A DNA stretch of 64,000 bases, taken from contig CDMY01000204.1 in assembly GCA_001179505.1 (NCBI GenBank), positions 1 through 64,000 on the forward strand, given 5' to 3'. Positions 55,905-64,000 of the stretch are shown one piece after another. Source of the DNA: Vitrella brassicaformis (taxonomy: Eukaryota > Sar > Vitrellaceae). Within the stretch, counting starts at the first letter, position 1; every line of letters begins with the position of its first letter. Position numbers and translations under genes: made by a program. The notes beneath the pieces were generated by a model. The model was not told where the DNA came from and ran no database searches. It was given only the letters and a program-made list of their open reading frames with translations.

Positions 55905-57169
55905 TATATGCAAGTCTGCGCGCGATGCTCCATTGACTCATCGCTTCGTCGATTCATTCAATGCTCTTTTCTGATTTGCAGGTGCCCATCTGTGTGTGGT
56001 CCCTCCGGCATAGACGTATTTGTGCCTCAAACACCATTGCACCTCATTCAGTCAGTCCATTCACACGCGCACACACACCGCGCACACACACCGCTTTCAG
56101 TCTGGTTCTCGTTCACTGTCCGACGCTGCTTTGTTGCTTTGTGCACGTACGGCGGTCACTCTCACTCGCGTGCCGTTATGACACGCCGCTCTCAGTCATC
56201 CTGTCAATGAGACACAGTGCACAATCGTGTTCTTGACTGTCTCTGTGATGCATCCTCTTACTGCTCACCATCGAGCACTTCATTGCTTGTTTGACGTATC
56301 TATGCGTGCTGGTGGATCAGTGGGACAGCTATACATGGCTGCAAACATGGCGACACACAGTGTCACACACATTGTACAGGGTGCGGGCCCGTCTGCATGT
56401 GCTCACTATATATATATGCAGACCACCGGTGTATAAATGGGTGAACACGACAAAGAGCAGCAGTCTGGAATAAATGGCTGGCTGTCTGGATGTGGCCGTA
56501 CCGTTGGATTCAAAGGATTGCACCGAGTCGATGTATGTATGTATCTGTACCCACATGTATATATATGGAGCCCTGCCCCGACACAAGGTGAGCCTTCGGT
56601 CTGGGGTGGACGTCGGTAAGGGCTGCGGGTCGGCTGACTCCTGCAAGGACCGCAGGCGTAAGTGGCCGGGTCCCTCCCTGCTTCTCGGTGATATTGGGGC
56701 ACCGTGACATTGGGGCAATAGGCCGAGCAGATGGGAAGGAAGAGCGCGATAGCGGCGACTACTTCCGGGTCTCCTACTTCCCCCAGCCCGTTGTCAAACA
56801 GCGTATCAGAAGCGAAACATCATCATGCAGTCTTTTCTCCTGACAAAAAGCTGACGACGCAACGGCCCGACCTGAAGACTGATGCGGCACCGCCAAAATG
56901 GCGAACGCGTGTCGACGGGCGGTTCTTGGTGCTGGCATGTTTGTCGGATTGCCCCGTATGCATGGTCTCTGCACCAGGAAAGTGCGATATCTGATGTGAG
57001 TCCTGCCCACCTGCGAACAGCGCGCTTAGCCATCGAGCAGGGCGAGGTACAAAAAGAAAAAACGGCCAAACGGCCGTTTTGGAACGGCAGTGTACACTGT
57101 ACACTGTGCAAGCACTTATCTGCTTTCTATCTAATCATCAAATCGCACGTGAGTCAACAAAGAGCTGCC
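55905..57169. other. Intergenic stretch with hairpins
   Basis: No supported gene. An 87-codon plus-strand frame (56731-56994) begins MGRKSAIAATTSGSPTSPSP and could be a small protein, but has no family likeness. A hairpin AAAACGGCC/GGCCGTTTT lies near 57057-57080, followed by a GTGTACACTGTACACTG repeat about 90 bp before the GH16 start, a possible regulatory element. Confidence 0.45.
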
Positions 57170-58083
57170 ATGAGGGTCCTGCTCGCGCTGCTTGTCGCCT
57201 TGCCCTTATCGCAGGACAGGTAGTTTCCTGCGGTACCCACTCCCTCCGGCGCCCACTCGCTGTGTGCTCTCTCCCTGCGGGTCCCTGCCTTTCGTCCTTT
57301 GTTTAGGCTGTGACGACTTTCGATGACGTCCTGGAGACGGCTGAGGGCTTCAAGATGAACAAGGACAGATGCTTCTGTCCCGGCGTTGGCGGGACGTGTG
57401 TGGGGGAGTGTGGCCGGGGCTACGATTCTGCTTAGCTGACGAGCAAAGATGCCTTCAGGCACGGTCGCTTTGTGACCCGAATGTTGCCGAGTCTGGAGGT
57501 GGACGGCACTGTGGCGACCTTCTTTCTCTACAAGAACGACAGCGACAAGGTGGCGGGGGCGTCGTGGCAGGAGATCGATTACGAGGTGCATGGGATGGGC
57601 CCCCACGGCGAGGCGCCCATCCAGACAAACATCATCACCGGCAACTATACTGACCGAGACATCAACGAGATCTTCCTTCTTCGCTGCCGCGGGCCATCCC
57701 TTCGATACCGAAGCGCAGACGGCCGCCGTCAAGCAAGGCTTCCATGACTTTGCTTTTGAGTGGACCCCCGAGTATGTCGCGTGGTACTTCGACGGGCGCA
57801 GGCTCAGGATGGAGGTTTCCTGTGAGGCTGAGGGAGCCGACCAAAAGACCTGCAGTCCCCAGCCCGCCCAGCTCGTCGAACGAATGAATCTCCGCATCTC
57901 CCTGTGGCCGTGCGACCCCGAGCCCTTCTGGGCGGAATGGTGGGTCGGGCGCTTCGATGCCACCGCTCTTCCTCTGACCATCTATTTTGACTTCGTCAAA
58001 GCATACGACTATGGCTACGTTACAAAGGGTACAACACTCGCTTTCCTCGACGACGGTCACATATCAAGGACTTGTGTCATGAG

Positions 58084-58119
<36 letters not shown>

Positions 58120-59196
58120 TGGCACGCTCAGGTTTCACGTTAAGGTGGATTGACGAGTTCGACCACCTCAACACGACTCGGTGGGAGATCGGCGCACACA
58201 CGTTCGACGTGAATTACGCACACTTCACGCCGGACAACGCCGTCATCGTCAAGTCGGAGGACCACGACCCTACGTCTGACGGCAGCTACCTGGCCCTGTC
58301 CATGACCGAAAAGGGCAGAAAAGTCAACCCATCACCCCCGAGCTCGAGCATTCCTCACGACGAGCTCAACGTGCTGCCCGTCACGCAGGTCTACAACGAT
58401 TGGGACCCCCCAGCAAAGACCTACCTTCTCGAGGGCAAAGTGTGCGAGACAGTGGGCGTCATGAACGCACCCGGCAAGCGATACTCGGGAGGATTCGGCT
58501 CCTTTACGACCGAGATAGCCGACGAGAGCGACTCCCTGCAGAAGTGCGCGGCCATGTGTGTGGAGCACTACAACAGCAGTGTGTGCCGCTTCTTTTCGGT
58601 CTTCTCGGCCAACTCCACCCTCTACTGCAGCGGCTTCCATGCCCCTGAGGTGCGGCTTAGCTAGCATATGCAGGCTTCCTTGCATATGTCTTGTGTGTCT
58701 ACTGCAGCGGGAGATCGATGACCCAACAGCAATGAGCGGGGTCGTCTGCTCGTCGGCTCACCGCCCCGAGGTGGCCACCACCCCCGCCCCCATGGCCGAG
58801 AGCGAGCCCGAGGAGGACGAGCCACTCTTGCTTTTGGAGGGCGAGGAGGAGGACACCGATGAGACAGCCACAAGACAACTACAGACGGATGCGTCCACCG
58901 ACGCATCTGGACACATCGGCGAGACCGCGACCAAGATGTTCTCTTCTGCCGCCAAGGAGGCCGCCGACATGACTGAGATGGCCCTTGACCAGGAGGCGGC
59001 GACAGAGGTCGAGGAGGCTCACATGCCCATCTGGATCATCTTGGCCGTCACTGTAGCTGCTGTGCTGGCGGTCGCCACCTTTGGTCTGTTTGTGCCTCCT
59101 TGTGTGAAGAAGAGGCGAGCTGAAACCAAGGCCGGGGCGGTGGAGAAGGCTTGCATCAATACTTTCACGCCGCAGAGCGTGACCAGCAGGGTGTAG
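57170..59196 (+). CDS. Membrane-anchored GH16 beta-glucanase-like protein with swapped domain halves
   Basis: Exon 1 (57170-57219) encodes a signal peptide (MRVLLALLVALPLSQD). The next exon, in phase from an acceptor at 57443, reads KDAFRHGRFVTRMLPSLEVD, GTVATFFLYKND, then SWQEIDYEVHGMGPHG with the GH16 catalytic EIDxE, QTNIITGNY, FHDFAFEWTPEYVAWYFDGR and IYFDFVKAYDYG. This is the C-terminal two thirds of the fold. The following exon (58132-58649) then gives GFTLRWIDEFDHLNTTRWEI and HFTPDNAVIVKSED then YLALSMTEKG, normally the N-terminal third. A Cys-rich PAN/Apple-like segment follows (LQKCAAMCVEHYNSSVCRFF). The last exon (58708-59196) has an acidic linker, one membrane helix (MPIWIILAVTVAAVLAVATF) and a basic tail. 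One extra base near 57675 shifts the frame inside the first half. Confidence 0.75.
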
Positions 59197-60924
59197 GGCG
59201 GGGATGGGCAGTCATTTAGGAGGTCCGCTGTTCTTCCCCTGCAATGACACAAATGACCGAGGCACAGTCACACATGGCGACTGCCGTCTTTTTGCAGTTG
59301 GGGGTGGATTAGTTCTGCACGGAATGGGGGAATGCGGGCGCATATGGTTTTGCATGGAAGATAATTTTACAGACAGACCTGTTTGGACACATCTGTCTGC
59401 TAGTGCCGCTGATGGCTGACAGATAGACATGGTCGAAAGGAGTTTGAATCTGAATAGGAGGGAGGGAAGGGGGACATTACCCGATAGGCTTCGGCAATGG
59501 ATTGATGTGGGTCCCATTGTGGGAACTTTTGTACGTGCGTGCCGGTAGGATGGACTGCCTCGGTCAAGTGCAGTACCGTGGGCGACCGACAGTCAGCAGT
59601 TAACTCTCGTGTGGCGTGGGGTGTGGCTGGTTGGCTGCTTGATGACCTGCTTCGTGGTGCCCTGTAGGGGCCTTTTCTCGTACGACCAGCCGGGCTGTAT
59701 GGAATCGTATGAGTTTATGATGGATGTTTCTTTCATCTGTACAGGAAGGACAGGAGTTGCCCTATTTTGGGGAAGGATTCACCCGGCAGGCTGACTTTTC
59801 TCCTGCTACTCCGATCTTGGTGGCGTGTGTGATGGCTCGTGAGGCCCCTTCCTGCTATATGTCGTCTGACCAACATCTGGTCTGGACGATGGTAACACGA
59901 CTGAATGAATGAAGGATCTGCCTGGTTGTTGTCTCGTCGTCTTCTCTATCCTGTCGATTCCTTCTTTGATTCAATGTTGGACGTCAAGACTCTCAACAAT
60001 TGCAACAGCCAGCGTCTCGACAGTTCTCGAACTCGTCGAGCGTTTGTATGCATGGTATTGGTCCGCATGGCAGAAGAGTGGGGCATCGACGAGGCCACCA
60101 CACTCACCATGAAGAACGTCGGGAGCAGTGACAACTGGAGAGAGCGCATCAAGGCGGCATCTTCCTCAGGATTCGTTTGCCTTGCCATGCGGCAGCCCTG
60201 TCCATGTCCATGCATCTGCTCAATTCATCATATTTGCCACGCAAGTCCTACCGCATATACCCGCCACTCCTGTTGGCGGCCAGGACTGCACAATGGCTAA
60301 GAGAGACCAAGGGAGAGGGGTCCAGAGGACGTAAGTGTCAGCACTCATTTGACGTTACAGAATCTCACGATAGATCGTTTCAATGCACGAGCACTCGCAC
60401 GGTACCTACAAGTGTGCACCTTGTGAGCGTGCCGTCAGCATCAACGAAGCGAGACATGATCTCTCAAGCGTCGAGTGACTCAAGCCTTTGACTCCTCATG
60501 GATGCATGGTTTCGTGTCCGGCCAATGACGAAAATCACGCACGCCTCTACTGCCCAAGATACAGTGATGATGACGCACCGCCAATGCGCACCGCACCCAA
60601 TCCAGCACTCTGGCACCTCACTGTTCAATCTCACACATGCTGTCGCATCCATCACCTGCATCACCAGCCAGCCAGAAATAACAGCACGTACGCATTCCAC
60701 ATGCATCATCGCATCCATCAATATTTTAAAAAGACTAGATCTTTAATTCTCACGTACACCATCTTTTCCAGGTGGTTTTCTTGATACCAACCTGAGAAAA
60801 CCCACCAGCAGTGAGGGCTGCCAGTCAGTGCCAAACGACAATAACACTGGACAACCGCTCGGGGAAACTCCGTTTCTTCTGCGTGAAACGCACCAAACCC
60901 AACACCGAGATCCCCTTCCACTCG
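59197..60924. other. Intergenic stretch with one coding-like frame
   Basis: Between 59950 and 60165 the plus strand reads FDSMLDVKTLNNCNSQRLDS then VLVRMAEEWGIDEATTLTMK and NVGSSDNWRERIKAASSS, protein-like but without start, family or partners. Another frame near 59640-59790 (CRGLFSYDQPGCMESYEFMM) may be a relic. The rest shows nothing recognisable. Confidence 0.35.
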
Positions 60925-62656
60925 ATGCATTGTTTGCGCAGACTTGTTCTTGGATCGGTCTTCCTATTTGTTACTTTGACTGTTCTCCTTCTTTTGTATT
61001 TATGGAGCGATGGAATAGATATCTCTATTTATGGCAGGTTTCAGTACTGGGACGGCTTGTCTGTACCTGATCCGGTGAACGTCACCAGGCTCAATGCCTT
61101 TGTGAAGAGGCTCAACACGGCTAAGTTGCTTGCGAATCACTGTGAGTCGTTCTGGGACGAGACGCTCGATGCCAACCCCACAATCGCTCGACTTGAGCGA
61201 GAATCGCTGCGAGATTTGGACCTTACTGAAGATGGCGCGGCAGCTGCGGTGCAGTTTCCCTCTTATCGGTACAAGCCTCTGTACCTGAGTGTCATCAATG
61301 GAAGCCTCTACTGCCACCCATTGTCTGACTGCAAACCGCGAAGCCGCGACCAACTGATGGATGTCAAAACCACGCACTTTATCCAAAGGCTTGTTGACGC
61401 CCTGCATCACGCAAGGAAGAATGGGGAGACTGTGAGCGATGCGGCGTTCGCAGCTCATTTTGAGGACTGCCCGAAGATGTGGTGGGCATTCAGCGTCTGG
61501 CCCTATCTGGTCATTGTGGCATTTCTGCAGGTGGGCAGAGATGACTGGGGGTGACTTCTGCCAGCAGGATGACTTCTACATCGATCCAGCCAACAAGACA
61601 AGTCCTCGACCGCTGTTATTATCGGAGTCTTCCTTCATCAACCTGACGTGGGATATTCCGGCGATTCCCTATAACAGCCACAACAATGACGAGGAGGCAT
61701 TGACCAGACAGACCCTCTCGAGCTTACTCTATGGCAAGGGCTCTTCCCCTGACTCATGGTCACATGCCTGGAGCAGAAAAAGGGAAAGCGTTTTCTTCAT
61801 CGGCAAGTGAATGACTCATTCAACCATTCGTTCACTCATTCATTCACTCATTCAATCATTCACCATGCAGGGCGCAACAACGATCCATTTAGGCTGCAAG
61901 TCGCCTGCGAAGTGAATGTGCTGGAGCCGCCGCTATCCAGAAAACTCTACATTTCTGACGCCGGGGAGGAGAAGAGGTGGAGAAATAACTGCACGGAGAA
62001 GGCGGCACAGTTGCAACGGTGGGTGTGCGATATTCTATACAATTGTCACGCGACCTCTATACTGCTTGCGCAGGGAGCTGGGATGTATCGCTAGGCATAT
62101 TTGCCGTCCAGAGCCCGTTAGCGCAGACGAGTGGCAGAAAGAGCTCCTTCAGCATAAGTATGCTTTGGATCTCCCTGGCATCGGCCCCTGGTCAGCCCGG
62201 CTGCGCCTCTTGCTGCTAGCTGGATCCGTGATCTTTCAGCAAACACGCAGCTTTGAGGCTGCTCAGGTAAAATGGGCACTGAGCACCGTGGTAGGCTTGT
62301 CTCAACTCACTGTTCCTGTGGTCATTCAGTTTTACGACCTACTGCTCAAGAGAAATGGTGTGCTCCACCAATTCAGTACGTCGAAGGAATTGGTGGAAAG
62401 GGTGAAGTGGTTTCGGCAGCATGACCAAGTGGCGAGGAGGATTGCATTGGCGGGTCATACATTTGCATGGCACTGTTTGACGCGAGAGGGCATACGGCAG
62501 TTCTTGATGACCTGGTTGAGGCGTCTTGGTCGCATTAGTAAGCGGCAATCGCCGGCAAGAAGACAGACAGACAGCAGCTGCCACACTGACGAGGCTATCT
62601 CCCTCATGGATCATGAGACAGGAGTCCTTGATGACGTGTTACAGAGATGTGTCTGA
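60925..62656 (+). CDS. GT90/CAP10-type glycosyltransferase, type II membrane protein
   Basis: Start ATG 60925 gives MHCLRRLVLGSVFLFVTLTV then LLLLYLW, a signal anchor typical of Golgi/ER enzymes. The lumenal part reads FQYWDGLSVPDPVNVTRLNA, FPSYRYKPLYLSVINGSLYC and MWWAFSVWPYLVIVAFLQ. After a frame change near 61547 come DFYIDPANKTSPRPLLLSES and NLTWDIPAIPYNSHNNDEEA. Further exons give VNVLEPPLSRKLYISDAGEE, then KYALDLPGIGPWSARLRLLL with LAGSVIFQQ, and ELVERVKWFRQHDQVARRIA then LAGHTFAWHCLT. The last block matches the CAP10/GT90 core (KYxLDLxGxGxSxRxxxLLxxGSVVLKQ...VxWxxxHDxxARRIAxxG). The family adds xylose or glucose to proteins or glycans; the donor here is unknown. Ends at TGA 62654-62656. 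One intron appears to use a GC donor near 61802. Confidence 0.75.
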
Positions 62657-62994
62657 CATACATGATTTGGTCGTGTCTGTACGTAACTCTATTTGTTGGA
62701 CGGGACTGCATACAACCCGCTATTTCGAAGCGACAGACACAATGCTGTGTGGTGCTTGTCTACTGTACATTGCATATCTCAGTCTCAAAGGGGAGATCCC
62801 GTCAGTAGTCTTCCGGTGAAACATTCGACTCCCTCCCTCTGTGAGCCTCCCGGGCGCGCTACGTTGGCGCCAGCAGATGGCGAAGCCCGAGATCTTGCGG
62901 ATCATGCAGCGGCAAGCTGTCAACTCAGCGCGGTGGCTCTCACAGAATGATTTCGTACTCGAAGGCACACGTCTCGGTTCAATGAATACACGTG

Positions 62995-64000
62995 TCACTT
63001 CGTGAATGCCATGCACAGGCGCAAAAGAACTGCAAAGAGACGCTTCTGTCTCACTACACGGAACTTCGTCTCATTCCGGAAGAAAGGGGCAACGACCTCT
63101 TTGATCCGATCCCTGACCGGCATCGGGACGTTGCAGTTCTGCACCATGTCGTCCGCAAACATCGTCTCAACATGACCTTCCTCAGCATCATGAGAAGAAG
63201 ATCCTCTCAGTGCATTTTGATGACCCCCTTCCTCACCGGTGTCTGACGGGCCCGGCACCTCTCGGGCTGAGCTGCGCAGGTCGTAGTGGCGTTGTCCGTC
63301 CCGCTGCTGCTTCTTCGCCAGCCGCTGCTGCATTGCCTGTGCCCGGCACTCGAGCGCGGCGAGGAGAGCATCAAAGGATGAATATTTCAGACGCAGGACG
63401 GCCGCCACGTCGGCAAATCTGTACAGCTTCATACAAGGGAAGTTTCTGGATATCGGGTTTGCCCTGTAGAGAGAAGAAATCAATGATGGGCCTGCAACGT
63501 GGGAGAATGGAAAACATGACCTTTCCTCGAATGTGAGCCCCCTGAGTTCCTCTGGAGTGGCGCCTAGCCGCATCGCCTCCGTCTTGGCGAGGAAGTGACG
63601 GTACCGACGGCACACATAACACAGCGCCACCTGGAATTGGGTGAACCACTCACAGGGCACCACACGGCCACACTCATCGCATCTGACACATTGCAGATAG
63701 AAACAGACCAGAAACATCAAGTCGACAGTCTTCTGGCAAGAGCGAGACAGGCCACCTGCAGGTGTTTTTCCCGTCGCCTGTCTTCAAGATGCTCTGGTTG
63801 GCCATTCTGCTGACCAGCAGGAGGCGTGCCACCTTTCCATGGTAGTTCGCGAACTCCAGTCTTAGAGAGGTGGACTGGAACTCGCCGCCTGTCATCGGTG
63901 CCTCAGAGAGATCCACGCCCCTCTCAGTTTGAAAGCCATCGATGATGCTACAGAAACTAAAGGGGTACTGAGAGAAGACAGATGCTACGTCAAAACGGCG
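62995..64000 (-). CDS. XPA nucleotide-excision-repair protein, 3' part
   Basis: XPA binds damaged DNA and organises the excision complex in the nucleus. The gene enters from the window's right edge. The first visible exon has LSEAPMTGGEFQSTSLRLEF then ANYHGKVARLLLVSRM. The next exon reads VRCDECGRVVPCEWFTQFQV and ALCYVCRRYRHFLAKTEAMR, with the CxxC...CxxC zinc finger and the KTEA motif. After an intron come NPISRNFPCMKLYRFADVAA and VLRLKYSSFDALLAALECRA, matching the XPA C-terminal region (NPxxxxWxxMKLYxxxxV...S.EALxxE). A linker with ATLF-like charged residues and a segment VPMPVRDRIKEVVAPFFRNE follow before the stop at 62995-62997. The extension after the XPA core is longer than usual. Confidence 0.8.

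Overview
This window reads as nuclear DNA of a eukaryotic alga. Genes are split into many short exons by GT-AG introns, many introns carry CTGT/ACAG, ATCC/GGAT and CATT runs, and products include a kinesin, an HMG-box protein, a LisH/WD40 co-repressor, an XPA repair protein and a tubulin-type carboxypeptidase. One gene (28581-29320) starts with a signal-peptide-like segment followed by a transit-like stretch with a twin-arginine lumen signal, as expected for an alga with a secondary plastid. TTTAGGG-type telomere-like tracts occur near gene starts. Together with the TrpC-TrpF fusion this suggests a photosynthetic alveolate such as a chromerid (Vitrella-like). That assignment is inference.

Layout. 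0-5 kb: a chromodomain protein and a Dpy-30/peptidoglycan-binding-fold protein, both +. 5.6-13.6 kb: two long minus-strand genes, a Yippee-like zinc protein with a C-terminal membrane anchor and a TBL1-like LisH/WD40 protein. 13.9-15.8 kb: a PUB-domain protein with an N-terminal membrane segment. 17.3-19.4 kb: a multi-pass membrane protein whose paralogue lies at 53.6-55.4 kb. 20.8-22.8 kb: secreted cyclophilin and F1-ATP synthase delta, head to head. 23.3-27.9 kb: RING-LON protein head to head with TrpC-TrpF. 28.6-30.4 kb: predicted thylakoid-lumen protein and an RRM protein. 30.6-35.9 kb: cytosolic carboxypeptidase. 37.3-43.9 kb: HMG-box protein and kinesin-2. 45-50.6 kb: a tandem pair of arylsulfotransferase-like genes broken by a 300-N assembly gap. 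51.6-53 kb: an unrecognised gene. 53-56 kb: the second multi-pass gene, cut at its 5' end by a Tc1/mariner-type MITE. 57.2-59.2 kb: a membrane-anchored GH16 protein whose two halves are in swapped order. 60.9-62.7 kb: a GT90/CAP10 glycosyltransferase. 63-64 kb: the 3' part of an XPA gene that leaves the window.

The genes do not form an operon-like system. Three (Dpy-30-like protein, carboxypeptidase, kinesin-2) point to cilia and microtubules. Four neighbouring pairs are divergent with roughly 100-350 bp between start codons, so shared promoters are likely. Exon limits were read by eye from GT/AG sites, frame and family homology. They are reliable where stated exactly and approximate elsewhere.
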